64,000 bases of DNA from an uncultured Lachnospiraceae bacterium (GCA_910585825.1 CAJUEY010000012.1:12592-76591); one strand, 5' to 3'. Shown: positions 16,847 through 26,951, counted from the stretch's first letter. A program made the numbers and translations. The notes: generated by a model not told the origin, from the sequence alone.

Positions 16847-17680
16847 ATGACATATCAACAGACTCTGAGATGGGGAGAACTGTTTTTACAGGAAAAGGGA
16901 ATTGATGATGCAAAAACAGACGCATGGCTGCTGCTTGCCCTGGCCTGTCATACGGAACGGAATGATTACTATCTGCATATGTTAGAGGACGTACCTAAGG
17001 AGCAGAAAGAAGCATATGAAACCGTACTGAAAAAAAGGGCAGAGCACATTCCTCTGCAGCATATCACAGGGGAGCAGGAGTTTATGGGGCTGCCGTTTCT
17101 GGTAAATGCCGACGTATTGATTCCCAGGCAGGATACGGAAATTCTTGTGGAGGAGGCGTTGAAAAAAGCGAAACCGGGGATGAAGATTTTGGATTTGTGT
17201 ACCGGCTCCGGCTGTATCATCATCAGTATGTTAAAATACAGACCGGATCTTTACGGAACGGCATCCGATCTGTCAGCGGCAGCATTGCGCGTTGCCGAAA
17301 AGAATGCAAAAATCAATAAAGTGACGCCGGTTTTTGTTCAGGGAGATTTGTTTGAACCGGTAGAAGGAGCTTTTGATATGATCATATCAAATCCGCCCTA
17401 TATTCCCACGGCAGAAATAGAGAAACTGATGCCGGAAGTAAGAAAATATGAGCCGTTTCTGGCATTAGATGGGAAAGAGGACGGACTTGCGTTTTATAAA
17501 AGAATTATAGAAGAAGGATATTCTTATTTAAACCCCGGCGGATATCTGCTGTTTGAAATCGGATATGACCAGGGAAAGGAAGTGTCTGTGCGGATGGAAC
17601 AGGCGGGATATCAGGGAGTAAAAGTAATAAAGGACCTGGCAGGACTTGACAGGGTAGTCATAGGAGGAAAGCATGTTTGA
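16847..17680 (+). CDS. prmC: Release-factor glutamine N5-methyltransferase
   Basis: The protein has 277 residues. The N-terminal helical domain is followed by a SAM-binding fold with ILDLCTGSGCI (about 110-120) and the glutamine-binding motif ISNPPYIP (about 181-188). It methylates the GGQ glutamine of RF1, encoded by the next gene, which it overlaps by 8 bp. Start 16847 follows GGTGGGAGC; a GTG four codons earlier overlaps that site. Confidence 0.95.
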   Translation: MTYQQTLRWGELFLQEKGIDDAKTDAWLLLALACHTERNDYYLHMLEDVPKEQKEAYETVLKKRAEHIPLQHITGEQEFMGLPFLVNADVLIPRQDTEILVEEALKKAKPGMKILDLCTGSGCIIISMLKYRPDLYGTASDLSAAALRVAEKNAKINKVTPVFVQGDLFEPVEGAFDMIISNPPYIPTAEIEKLMPEVRKYEPFLALDGKEDGLAFYKRIIEEGYSYLNPGGYLLFEIGYDQGKEVSVRMEQAGYQGVKVIKDLAGLDRVVIGGKHV

Positions 17681-18743
17681 TAGATTAGAAGATCTGGTAT
17701 TGCGGTTGGAAGAGGTGCTGAATCAATTGAGCGAGCCTGATGTGGCATCAGACCCGGATCGGTTTCGCAGACTGATGAAGGAGCAGAGTGATCTGACGCC
17801 TATTGTAGAGGCATACAAAGCATACAAGCAGAACCAGCAGAATATAGAAGAATCTCTGATGATTTTGGATGAAGAAAGCGATGAAGAGATGCGGGAACTG
17901 GCCAAAGAAGAATTAAATGAGTCCAAGGCGAACGTGGAAGCATTGGAAGAAAAGTTGAAAATTCTTCTTTTGCCAAAAGATCCCAATGATGATAAAAATG
18001 TTATTGTGGAAATCCGTGCCGGAGCCGGAGGCGACGAGGCGGCTTTATTTGCCGCAGAAATCTATCGTATGTATGTGCATTATGCAGAAGGCAGGCGCTG
18101 GAAAGTAGAGACAATGGAATGCGAAGAAATTGGAATCGGCGGCATGAAGAGCGTCAGCTTTATGATTACCGGTTCGGGCGCTTATTCCGTGATGAAATAC
18201 GAATCCGGCGTACATCGTGTGCAGAGGGTGCCGGAAACGGAGTCCGGCGGAAGGATTCATACGTCTACCATCAGTGTGGCGGTGATGCCGGAGGCAGAAG
18301 AAGTAGAAGTGGAAATTGACGAAAAAGATATCCGTATAGACGTAATGCGTGCATCCGGAAACGGCGGTCAGTGTGTTAATACAACAGATTCTGCCGTGCG
18401 TCTTACACATTATCCCACAGGAATTGTAGTATATAGCCAGACCGAAAAATCCCAGCTCCAGAACAAAGCAAAGGCATTTGCCCTTTTGCGGGCGAAACTG
18501 TATGACATGGAATGTCAGAAGGCACATGATGCGGAAGCAGAAGCCAGAAGGAGCCAGATTGGTACGGGAGACCGCTCTGAGAAAATTCGCACTTACAACT
18601 TCCCGCAGGGGCGCGTAACGGATCATAGGATCGGACTTACCTTATATAAACTGGACAAAATTATGAACGGAGATATTCAGGAAATCATTGACGCCTGTCT
18701 TGCTGCGGATCAGGCGGCAAAACTGGCGCAGATGAATGAATAG
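17673..18743 (+). CDS. prfA: Peptide chain release factor 1
   Basis: The protein has 356 residues, the normal RF1 length. The GGQ motif is seen as SGNGGQCVNTTDSAVR (about 227-242), and the tripeptide anticodon region PETESGG lies near residues 188-194. It terminates translation at UAA and UAG. AGGAGG precedes the ATG, and the gene overlaps prmC, so the modifying enzyme and its target are translationally coupled. Confidence 0.97.
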   Translation: MFDRLEDLVLRLEEVLNQLSEPDVASDPDRFRRLMKEQSDLTPIVEAYKAYKQNQQNIEESLMILDEESDEEMRELAKEELNESKANVEALEEKLKILLLPKDPNDDKNVIVEIRAGAGGDEAALFAAEIYRMYVHYAEGRRWKVETMECEEIGIGGMKSVSFMITGSGAYSVMKYESGVHRVQRVPETESGGRIHTSTISVAVMPEAEEVEVEIDEKDIRIDVMRASGNGGQCVNTTDSAVRLTHYPTGIVVYSQTEKSQLQNKAKAFALLRAKLYDMECQKAHDAEAEARRSQIGTGDRSEKIRTYNFPQGRVTDHRIGLTLYKLDKIMNGDIQEIIDACLAADQAAKLAQMNE

Positions 18744-18765
18744 ATAGAAACTTAGATCTATAACC

Positions 18766-18819
18766 TTACAAAATTGTAATCTTCGTGTAAGGATTTTTCC
18801 AATGCGTTTATTCTATAAT
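18766..18819 (+). promoter_or_regulatory. BceR-type operator and sigma-A promoter of the Bce-like transporter
   Basis: TTACA-AAAT-TGTAA at 18766-18779 matches the TNACA-N4-TGTAA inverted repeat known for BceR-like regulators. A good -10, TATAAT, is at 18814-18819 with a weak -35 about 17 bp before it, so the operator sits just upstream of the promoter, as expected for an activator. Confidence 0.6.
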
Positions 18820-18844
18820 GCTTCCGTAAGGAGGATATACGAAT

Positions 18845-19606
18845 ATGAACGAAAAAAAGGTACTGGAAATTAAAAACTTAGTAAAAAATTATGGAACAAA
18901 AGGTTTTCATACAACTGTCCTGAGAGGAATTGATTTAGAGATCCGAAAAAATGATTTCATCGCAGTCATGGGCCCCAGCGGTTCCGGCAAGACAACTTTA
19001 CTGAATCTCCTGTCCACCATTGATAAGCCTACACAGGGGATGATTCTGCTAGACGGACAGGATATTACGAGAATTTCAAACAAGGAGCTGTCCAAACTGC
19101 GAAGAGATAAAATCGGATTTATTTTTCAGGATTATAATCTGTTAGACACGATGACGCTTCAGGACAATATTGCTCTTCCGTTGTCTCTCAACGGCGTTTC
19201 CGGAAACGTATGCATCGCCAAAGCAAGAGAACTTGGCGAAATGTTTGGATTAAAAGGGCATCTGGAAAAGTATCCTTACCAGCTGTCTGGCGGGCAGAAA
19301 CAAAGAGGAGCCGCATGCCGGGCGTTGATTACCGATCCGGAAATTATTTTTGCCGATGAACCCACGGGGGCCCTGGATTCCCGTTCCAGTAAAGATTTGT
19401 TGGGATCTTTAAAAATGGTCAATGACAGCGGCAGGGCGACGATTCTTATGGTAACCCATGATGCCTTCAGCGCATCTTATGCAAAAGATGTTTATATTTT
19501 AAATGACGGGCAGATTTCCTGCAGATTAAGCAAAGGGGCAGACCGCAAAGAATTTTACGACAGAATCACCGATATGCAGGCCTCTATGGGAGGTGATTTC
19601 TCGTGA
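18845..19606 (+). CDS. Bce-type ABC transporter ATP-binding protein
   Basis: The protein has 253 residues. Walker A is GPSGSGKTT (about 40-48), the Q-loop is FIFQDYNLL, the signature is LSGGQKQR, Walker B is IIFADEPTGALD and the switch His is in VTHD. Together with the overlapping permease and the BceR-like operator it fits the bacitracin/lantibiotic detoxification and sensing family. AAGGAGG precedes the ATG. No kinase or regulator gene adjoins it. Confidence 0.92.
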   Translation: MNEKKVLEIKNLVKNYGTKGFHTTVLRGIDLEIRKNDFIAVMGPSGSGKTTLLNLLSTIDKPTQGMILLDGQDITRISNKELSKLRRDKIGFIFQDYNLLDTMTLQDNIALPLSLNGVSGNVCIAKARELGEMFGLKGHLEKYPYQLSGGQKQRGAACRALITDPEIIFADEPTGALDSRSSKDLLGSLKMVNDSGRATILMVTHDAFSASYAKDVYILNDGQISCRLSKGADRKEFYDRITDMQASMGGDFS

Positions 19607-21510
19607 GTATGATGAAATTGGCTCTGCAGAATTTTAAGAGCAGTTTTAAAAATTATCTTGCAATTATTTTATCTCTGGCTTTTACCATATTAGTGTTTTT
19701 GAATTTTCAGAATTTGATTTATTCCGATATCTTTAGCGGACTGGGCGGAAAGAATAAAGAGTACATTGATATTTTGATACAGATCATCTCCTTTGTACTG
19801 GGCTGTTTTATGTTTTTCTTCCTCTGGTATGCTACAAATGTATTTCTCACAAAACGAAAAAGAGAAATTGGAATATATGTTTTTATGGGGCTGACCAATC
19901 AGAAAATCGGCCGCATGTATATGATAGAGACGACCATGATTGGCATTTCCTCTATGGTTTTCGGCATTGGATTTGGCATACTGATCACATGGCTGTTTCA
20001 GATGATACTGCTGGCAATTTCAGATATTACTGTGGATATTTCGTTTCAGATTTCCCCTACGCCGATTTTTGTGACAATAGGCATTTATCTGGTGATGTAT
20101 TTGATTTTTGTCATAAAAGGATATATCAATATTGTCAGGAGCAGCGTGCTGGAAATGGTTTCTGCATCAAGGCAGAATGAATATGTCAGACAAAGCAGTT
20201 TTTTTCTGCTTTTAAAAGCTGTTTTGGGACTGGGAGTCTTGTTTTTGGGATATTATTTTGCCATAAAAGAAGGCGGGAATGAGGTAATGAATCATGTATT
20301 TGCAGCGGTTGTCCTTGTAGTTATGGGCGTATATCTGTTGTTTGGCGGATTTATTCCATTTGTATTTCAGAAAATGGCCGGGAGGAAGGAATTTCTCTAT
20401 CAAAAAGAGAGAAATCTTTGGATGAATAATGTGATTTTCCGTATGAAAAAAAATTACAGAACTTATGCCATGACCTGTGTATTAATGCTTTGTTCTGTCA
20501 CTGCTTTGGCCGCCGGTTTTGCCATGAAGGTTCGTTATGAATCCATGGTGCATTTCAGAAATACGTATACCTATCAGATTTTGAGCGATCAGGCGGGACT
20601 GAATAAAAAGATTGAGGCATTAATTGAAAAGGATAATCAGATTTCCTATGGAACGCAGGCTTCAATTTTAAATCTGGACGCTTCAATGATTGATACCAGA
20701 TACCAGTATAGAAATTATTCCGTTTTGTCCTGGTCTCAGATCAAAGAACTGGCAAAAGATGCCGGAATGGAATTTGAATTGGAAGAACCAAAGGATGATG
20801 AAATTATTCAAATATCCCATTTATATCTGTTGTCGCTGTTGACAGACCGCTCCCATGAAACAGTTTCGATTAACGGGAAAATCTATCGCCAGACTGTGGA
20901 TACCAATATACCTTATCTGGGCTATCTGCAGGAGCAGATCAGCTTTTATATGGTAAACGATGAGGAATATCAGAAATTGCGGCCTTTTGGGACAGAGCTG
21001 TATACGTACAATTACAGAATTGAAGATATTTACAACTTTGCGGCATCTCAGGATGAACTGGATACGATTGTCAGTGATACAGATGAAAATTATACGGCAA
21101 GAGTGATGATTGATCCAAATAGCAGTGAAATGGAATGGATCAAAGTATTGTATACGGTATGTATTTTTGTGTTTATGGTATTTATATTGGCAAGCGGAAG
21201 TATTTTGTTTATGAAACTTTATAACGATGCATTTGAAGAAAAAGAACGCTATCAGATATTAAAAAAACTTGGAATTTTAGAAAAAACTTTGAAAAAATCT
21301 CTTTCCCGTGAGCTTCTTACAGCATATGCCCTGCCGTTTTTTGTTATGATGATATCGGCATATTTTTCGGTTCATGCACTGGAAAAAATGATGTATACGA
21401 ATCTGTTTGCGATTTATCTGATTAGTGTCGCTGTAATCTTTGGATTCTTTTTGATCTGCTATCTGCTCTCGGTATCTGTTTATGCAAAAAATGCCGGAGT
21501 GGAAAAATAA
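19603..21510 (+). CDS. Bce-type FtsX-like ABC permease
   Basis: The protein has 635 residues. About ten hydrophobic segments are arranged as in BceB: helices near 15-40, 60-80, 110-140, 150-175, 205-225, 230-255 and 290-310, then a large extracytoplasmic domain (about 315-520), and three C-terminal helices. In this family the outer domain binds the peptide-lipid complex and signals to a BceS kinase. The start is GTG at 19603, overlapping the ATPase stop, 6 nt after GGAGGTG; ATGs at 19609 and 19612 are alternatives. Confidence 0.88.
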   Translation: MSMMKLALQNFKSSFKNYLAIILSLAFTILVFLNFQNLIYSDIFSGLGGKNKEYIDILIQIISFVLGCFMFFFLWYATNVFLTKRKREIGIYVFMGLTNQKIGRMYMIETTMIGISSMVFGIGFGILITWLFQMILLAISDITVDISFQISPTPIFVTIGIYLVMYLIFVIKGYINIVRSSVLEMVSASRQNEYVRQSSFFLLLKAVLGLGVLFLGYYFAIKEGGNEVMNHVFAAVVLVVMGVYLLFGGFIPFVFQKMAGRKEFLYQKERNLWMNNVIFRMKKNYRTYAMTCVLMLCSVTALAAGFAMKVRYESMVHFRNTYTYQILSDQAGLNKKIEALIEKDNQISYGTQASILNLDASMIDTRYQYRNYSVLSWSQIKELAKDAGMEFELEEPKDDEIIQISHLYLLSLLTDRSHETVSINGKIYRQTVDTNIPYLGYLQEQISFYMVNDEEYQKLRPFGTELYTYNYRIEDIYNFAASQDELDTIVSDTDENYTARVMIDPNSSEMEWIKVLYTVCIFVFMVFILASGSILFMKLYNDAFEEKERYQILKKLGILEKTLKKSLSRELLTAYALPFFVMMISAYFSVHALEKMMYTNLFAIYLISVAVIFGFFLICYLLSVSVYAKNAGVEK

Positions 21511-21512
21511 AC

Positions 21513-21565
21513 GCCCTTCGGGCAGGATGCGCACTCGCATGAATGCGGCTGCGTTCCGGTGCGCA
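21513..21565. repeat. GC-rich structured element after the Bce permease
   Basis: GCCC-TTCG-GGC forms a small UUCG-type hairpin. It is followed by a 7-bp stem (TGCGCAC with GTGCGCA) that encloses a second stem (CGCAT-GA-ATGCG). The local GC content is unlike the AT-rich flanks. It may be a dispersed REP-like sequence; only one copy is visible here. Confidence 0.5.
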
Positions 21566-21608
21566 AAGCAGCCAAGTCCCTCATGTTTGAGGAGTCTGGC
21601 TGCTTTGT
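21564..21608. terminator. Bidirectional terminator between permease and amidase
   Basis: AAAGCAGCCA pairs with TGGCTGCTTT, with an inner CCTC/GAGG stem. The downstream TTGTTATTTATT on the plus strand supports termination; the convergent amidase gene ends 4 bp beyond. Confidence 0.7.
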
Positions 21609-21611
21609 TAT

Positions 21612-22706
21612 TTATTCTACTGCGTTAAAATAAGCGTCGATTCCGTTTGCAATTCCTTCTGCAATTTCATACTGATAGTTGGCATCCGCCATATTGGCGT
21701 CTTCCGTGGGATTTGTCATATAGCCCATCTCTACGATTGTGACAGGGATCTGGCACCAGTTGATGCCGGTCATCGTATCCGTTTCCCAGACATATTGTTT
21801 ACTGCAGCCTGTAGCAGCCGAAAGCTGATCCAGAACATTGGTTGAAAGCCGTTTGCTTTCACCGTGGAGAGAAGCGTTGTAAGGGTTGCCCGCTGTCTGA
21901 CAGATTGTCATAGCGCCGTTTGTGCTGCTGTTTTCCGAACCGTTGGCATGTACGCGGATAAAAGCGTCTGCACCGGCCTGATTAGCGATTTCCGCCCGTT
22001 CGGCATTGCTGATATTCACGTCATTGCTTTCCCGGATCATTAAAACTTCATAACCTCTGGCTTCCAGCTCGTCCCGCAGTTTTAAGGATACCTGTAATGT
22101 CAGTTCATATTCCGCAAGTCCGGAGGATACGCCTCTTGTACCGCTGGCAACTTTTGCCTTTTTTTCTGATGCACCGGGGCCTACCGGTTCCGTTTCGCTG
22201 TTGCCCTTAGCCTGATGTCCGGCGTCAATGGCAACTAAAAATCCGGTGCTTTCGCCGGGCAGGGGTTTTTCTTTGACGTAATCGCTTTTTACATAATAAA
22301 AAGCATTTTCGATCAAAATTTTTGTCCAGCCGTCTTCTTCCGAAACTCTGTTCAGGGTTTCTCTGCGGTCTGCAACTTTATAAACATCGGCCTCCATGGC
22401 GGGAGCGGTACGGATGTTTACAGAATCAGTGGTGATGATTTCGGTAGTAGCAATGCTGCCGGGGTCATCGGTTGTTTCCGGAAGGGTGGATTCGGTTTCC
22501 ACGGGCAGCTCGCTTTCGGTTTCCGGAGACGTTTCTGAAACGGGTTCCTCTGTGCCGGCATTCTCCAAAGAACTGGTTTGCTGTGTGTCCGAAGACGGGT
22601 TTTTTGCCTCTTCGCGCATGGAGCTGTCATTTGATCTGCCGCAGCCGTAGAGGGCGGGCATCAGTAAAAGCAGTGTAAGTGTAAAAATAAGAATCTTTTT
22701 TTGCAT
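21612..22706 (-). CDS. Lipoprotein N-acetylmuramoyl-L-alanine amidase with SH3 domain
   Basis: The protein has 364 residues. A lipoprotein signal ends at the lipobox LYGC (Cys at about 22). A Ser/Thr/Glu/Pro-rich linker (to about 85) is followed by a bacterial SH3-type domain (about 88-145, TDSVNIRTAP) and an Amidase_3 catalytic domain (about 153-362). The zinc ligands are visible in AIDAGHQ, the Glu in GLAEYELT and His in FIRVHANG; the catalytic Glu is in VEMGYMTNP. It cleaves the lactyl-peptide bond of peptidoglycan at the cell surface. The start at 22706 has AGAGGA upstream. Confidence 0.93.
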   Translation of the reverse strand: MQKKILIFTLTLLLLMPALYGCGRSNDSSMREEAKNPSSDTQQTSSLENAGTEEPVSETSPETESELPVETESTLPETTDDPGSIATTEIITTDSVNIRTAPAMEADVYKVADRRETLNRVSEEDGWTKILIENAFYYVKSDYVKEKPLPGESTGFLVAIDAGHQAKGNSETEPVGPGASEKKAKVASGTRGVSSGLAEYELTLQVSLKLRDELEARGYEVLMIRESNDVNISNAERAEIANQAGADAFIRVHANGSENSSTNGAMTICQTAGNPYNASLHGESKRLSTNVLDQLSAATGCSKQYVWETDTMTGINWCQIPVTIVEMGYMTNPTEDANMADANYQYEIAEGIANGIDAYFNAVE

Positions 22707-22888
22707 GAAAATTTCCTCTTTTTGTATAAATTTGTTGAAACTATCCATTCAAAATGCGGAGTGGATAATTTGATTTTACACATTCTGTTCTTTCTGTGCA
22801 AGATCTGATAGAGAAAACTAATAGCAGATGCAGAAAATATATGTTAATATAGAATATATACCTTAAATGATAAAGGGGAAACAGACGT

Positions 22889-25800
22889 ATGGCAGAACAA
22901 CAAAAGAAAGAACAGGAGTATACTCTTCTGGGAAATCCCTGGGAGAAAGATGTGGATTTTTCGGAAGGACAGGCAGAAGACCGTATTGCAAGTCTGGAAA
23001 AATATAATTATTTTCAGGCTGAAAAAATCATAAATTCTATCAAGCTTTCCTCAAAAATCCGGATGGAAGGGAAAGAACTCTGCAGGGAAGAAAAAATCAC
23101 TTTAGAGCGAATGCGGTCCGGTTATGGACAAGACAGCAGAGAGATTTTGGGAGAAGCAGATGCAACCGGAAAAAGCGGCAGGGAGGAATTTCCGATAAGG
23201 ATTCTTTTTTCCCGCACAGAAGTAGAACAGACGGAGTGTATGTGTCCGAAATGCCGCAGAAATTATTATGCATGGTATTCCAGACAGTCCAGTTGTCCTT
23301 ATGTGGCGGGGCTTCTGCATCTGATACAGGATTATTTAAGTGAACATAATATGGGAGACGCTACGGATGAAAGCGCGCAGTGGCTTTTAAATTTTTATCA
23401 GAAAAAGCGGATAAATCGACGGATGTCAGATGCCGGCGCCAAAGAGGGGAGCCTTACTCTGATTCCCCGTCTTACGAAGAAAAACGGCAAGCTGTCTGTT
23501 GCTTTTAAAATTGGAGAAAAGCGGCTTTTTATTATAAAAAAACTGGATGTGTTTTGTAGAAATGTAAAAGAGTCGGCGACAGACATTTATGGGAGCAATA
23601 CGCAGATTAATCACAATCCGGACAATTTTACAAAACAGGGAAGAAACTGGATTCGTTTTATCAGCCGCATTGTGTCGGAAGAGGAAACATTTCAGCAGAG
23701 GATGCAGGAGTCCCGTTATTATAATAACTATTACCAAAAAGGGATTGGGGGAGAGATGAGTCTGTCCGGCTGGCGTCTGGATGAATTTTACAAACAGTTG
23801 GAAAAAGAGGCTGTGGAATTTGAAGATAGAGATGGCGAGAAGAAAAAGAAGGAAATGCTGACCCGTTTTTGCTGCAATCCGAAGGTGACCATGCGGATTT
23901 CACCGGAAACTTTAGATCGGAGAAATGAATTTCACGGTATTTACGTAACAGGAACGCTGCCGGATTTGTATTACGGCGTGGAGACGGCGTATTTTATTGG
24001 AGACGGCCATTTGAACCGGGTAGATGCGGATTTTCTGGAAAAGATAGAACCTCTGGCGGATATCTCAGCCGGAGATGAATTTGATTTTCAGGTGGGAAGA
24101 AATCGTATGTCGGAATTTTATCACCGGATTTTGCCGGGATTTAAAGATATTGTTGAAGTTACGGAAACAGAGCCGGAGAAGATTCACAGTTATCTGATGC
24201 CGGAGGCGCGGTTTACTTTTTATCTGGATGCAACAGAAGATAATGCCACCTGTGAAATACGCGCCCAATATGGGCAGACAGAAGTGTCGGCGATGGATTT
24301 GGCCGCGAGGGAAAACGCAGCGGAGATAGAGGCTTTTCGGGACAGAGCTATGGAAGAAGAAACACTGTATCAGGCGCTGCAGCTGTTTCCGGAAATAGAT
24401 CCTGTGCAAAAATGTCTGCATTGCGGCAATGATGAAAATCTGGTTTACCGGGTGATGCAGGAAGGGGCAGAGATCCTTATGGGAATCGGAGAAGTGCGGT
24501 GTACAAAACGTTTCTTAAGGTACCATGCTGTAAAACCGGTAAAAGTATCGGTAGGTGTTTCGGTTTCTTCGGGACTTTTGGAACTTGATGTGGAAACAGA
24601 AGATATTTCCCGTGAAGAGCTTTTGGATCTGTTAAAAGGATACCGTGCGAAACGGAAATATTATCGGATGAAAGACGGTTCTTTTGTAAATCTGGAAGAT
24701 ACCAGCCTTGAGATGCTGGCAGAATTAATGGACGCCGCCCATATCAAACCAAAGGAATTTGTGAAAGGGAAGATGCACCTTCCCATGTACCGTACGCTGT
24801 ATCTGGATAAAATGCTGGAAGAAAACGAGAACGTCTACAACAGCAGGGACAGTCATTTTAAAGAAGTGGTCAAAGGATTTAAAACGATCAAAGATGCAGA
24901 TTTTGAAGAACCCAAAAGTCTTGAAAAGATTATGCGAAACTATCAGAAAAACGGATACAAGTGGCTGCGGACACTGGAAACATGGCAGTTTGGCGGAATT
25001 TTGGCAGACGATATGGGGCTTGGGAAAACATTGCAGATCATTGCAGTGCTCTTAGCGTCCAAAGAGGAGAAAAAAGAAGGCGTCTCACTGGTGGTTGCTC
25101 CGGCATCTTTGGTTTTTAACTGGGCGGAAGAATTTGAACGGTTCGCCCCAGAAGTTTCCGTTTCTGTGATTACGGGAGTTCAGGAGGAACGTAAGAAAAA
25201 AATAGATGCATACCATGAAGCGGATGTGCTCATTACATCCTACGATTTGTTAAAAAGGGATATTCACCTTTATGAAGAAAAAGAATTTTTGTATGAGATT
25301 ATTGATGAGGCGCAGTATGTTAAAAATCATACAACTGCAGCGGCAAAAGCAGTTAAGGTTATCAACAGCAGAATCCGCTATGCGCTGACCGGTACGCCGA
25401 TTGAAAATCGTCTGAGCGAGCTGTGGAGTATTTTTGATTATCTCATGCCGGGATTTTTATACGGTTATGATGTGTTCAAACGGGAAATGGAAACGCCTAT
25501 TGTGAAAAACAACGATGAAGGAGCCATGAAACGTCTGCAGAAAATGGTGAAGCCATTTATTCTTCGGAGGTTAAAAGGGGATGTGTTAAAGGATTTGCCG
25601 GAAAAATTAGAAGAGTGCCGATATGTAAGATTTGAGAGCGCACAGCAGCAGCTTTATGATGGACAGGTTTTACATATGAAAGAAACGATTGCACGTCAGG
25701 ATGATGCGGATTTTAATAAAAATAAAATACAGATTTTGGCTGAGATAACCAGACTGCGTCAGATCTGTTGTGATCCTTCTTTGTGCTTTGAAAATTATCA

Positions 25801-26320
25801 TGGAGAGGCGGCGAAATTAGATGCCTGTCTGCAGCTGGTGCAAAGCGCAATGGACGGAGGACACAGAATACTGATTTTTTCCCAGTTCAAATCCATGTTG
25901 GAGATTTTACGGCAAAATTTGGATTCGGCAGGAATTTCATATTTTATGATAACCGGAAGCACATCCAAGGAAAAACGTCTGCAAATGGTGAAAAAATTTA
26001 ACGAAGGAGATACGCCTGTTTTTTTGATTTCCTTAAAGGCCGGCGGCGTCGGTCTGAATCTGACCGGAGCGGATGTGGTGATTCACTATGATCCATGGTG
26101 GAATCTGGCGGCGCAGAATCAGGCGACGGACCGCGCCCATCGGATTGGACAGACCAAAAAGGTAACCGTTTACAAATTAATTGCTAAAAATACCATAGAA
26201 GAGAAGATACAAAAGCTGCAGGAGACGAAGAAAAATCTGGCGGAACAGGTAATCGGCGGTGAAATGGGACAGCTTGGCGCATTGAGCAAAGAAGAGATAC
26301 TGGAGCTGTTAGAGGTATAA
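22889..26320 (+). CDS. SNF2-family DEAD-like helicase with SWIM zinc finger
   Basis: The protein has 1143 residues. A SWIM-type region lies near 112-145 (CMCPKC, SSCPYVAGLLH). A bacterial SNF2-associated domain fills the middle (about 340-640). The helicase core has motif I DDMGLGKTLQ (about 707), motif II DEAQ (about 805), motif III ALTGTPIENRLSELWS, and the C-terminal lobe with VFLISLKAGGVGLNLT and DRAHRIGQTKKV. Such proteins translocate on double-stranded DNA to remodel protein-DNA complexes; the bacterial cellular role is poorly defined. It is a single gene, about 140 bp after the divergent amidase. Confidence 0.93.
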   Translation: MAEQQKKEQEYTLLGNPWEKDVDFSEGQAEDRIASLEKYNYFQAEKIINSIKLSSKIRMEGKELCREEKITLERMRSGYGQDSREILGEADATGKSGREEFPIRILFSRTEVEQTECMCPKCRRNYYAWYSRQSSCPYVAGLLHLIQDYLSEHNMGDATDESAQWLLNFYQKKRINRRMSDAGAKEGSLTLIPRLTKKNGKLSVAFKIGEKRLFIIKKLDVFCRNVKESATDIYGSNTQINHNPDNFTKQGRNWIRFISRIVSEEETFQQRMQESRYYNNYYQKGIGGEMSLSGWRLDEFYKQLEKEAVEFEDRDGEKKKKEMLTRFCCNPKVTMRISPETLDRRNEFHGIYVTGTLPDLYYGVETAYFIGDGHLNRVDADFLEKIEPLADISAGDEFDFQVGRNRMSEFYHRILPGFKDIVEVTETEPEKIHSYLMPEARFTFYLDATEDNATCEIRAQYGQTEVSAMDLAARENAAEIEAFRDRAMEEETLYQALQLFPEIDPVQKCLHCGNDENLVYRVMQEGAEILMGIGEVRCTKRFLRYHAVKPVKVSVGVSVSSGLLELDVETEDISREELLDLLKGYRAKRKYYRMKDGSFVNLEDTSLEMLAELMDAAHIKPKEFVKGKMHLPMYRTLYLDKMLEENENVYNSRDSHFKEVVKGFKTIKDADFEEPKSLEKIMRNYQKNGYKWLRTLETWQFGGILADDMGLGKTLQIIAVLLASKEEKKEGVSLVVAPASLVFNWAEEFERFAPEVSVSVITGVQEERKKKIDAYHEADVLITSYDLLKRDIHLYEEKEFLYEIIDEAQYVKNHTTAAAKAVKVINSRIRYALTGTPIENRLSELWSIFDYLMPGFLYGYDVFKREMETPIVKNNDEGAMKRLQKMVKPFILRRLKGDVLKDLPEKLEECRYVRFESAQQQLYDGQVLHMKETIARQDDADFNKNKIQILAEITRLRQICCDPSLCFENYHGEAAKLDACLQLVQSAMDGGHRILIFSQFKSMLEILRQNLDSAGISYFMITGSTSKEKRLQMVKKFNEGDTPVFLISLKAGGVGLNLTGADVVIHYDPWWNLAAQNQATDRAHRIGQTKKVTVYKLIAKNTIEEKIQKLQETKKNLAEQVIGGEMGQLGALSKEEILELLEV

Positions 26321-26436
26321 ATTTCAAATAAAATTTCAAAAATTTGGTATAAAAAAATTTTTTCCTCATAGAATTATATAATCGAAAGTTTGTTGCATAT
26401 CTTAAATTATGATGAAATAATTCTGGGAGGAAAAAT

Positions 26437-26937
26437 ATGCAGAATAAAAAAAGAATCAAATGGACGCTTTTTGCAACTTTAATCATGACAGTTTGTTTTT
26501 TGGCACAATTTAAGCTGCAGGCAGAAAATGCGGACACTTTTATTTCACCGGAGTGTGTGGCATACTGTGAGGAGATCGGCGGACAATATGCAATCTGTCC
26601 GGAGCTGTTGGAGGCAATAATGGAATCGGAATCCTCCGGCAATCCAAAGGCGCAGAACGGAAACTGCAAGGGACTGATGCAGATTAATGTGAATTACCAT
26701 AAAAACCGTATGGAGCGCCTGGGCGTGTCCGATATTTATGATGAAAGAGGCAATATACTTCTGGCAGCGGATTATCTGGCAGAATTATTCCGGGAACATG
26801 GAGATATAGGAACTGTACTGATGCTGTATAACGGAAGTAAAAATGCCCTGGAACGAGGTTTGCAGGCAGATTATACAGAATATGCCAAAAAGATTATGGA
26901 GCGTTCGCAGCAGTTAGAGCGGCTGCATCAGAAGTAA
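26437..26937 (+). CDS. Secreted lytic transglycosylase (SLT family)
   Basis: The protein has 166 residues. An N-terminal hydrophobic segment (about 8-27) acts as signal peptide or anchor. A compact lysozyme-like domain follows, with the catalytic Glu in MESESSGNP (about 66) and GLMQIN, the hallmark of goose-type/SLT enzymes. It would cleave glycan strands with 1,6-anhydro formation. GGAGG precedes the ATG. Confidence 0.9.
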   Translation: MQNKKRIKWTLFATLIMTVCFLAQFKLQAENADTFISPECVAYCEEIGGQYAICPELLEAIMESESSGNPKAQNGNCKGLMQINVNYHKNRMERLGVSDIYDERGNILLAADYLAELFREHGDIGTVLMLYNGSKNALERGLQADYTEYAKKIMERSQQLERLHQK

Positions 26938-26951
26938 TTGACATCTTGCGG

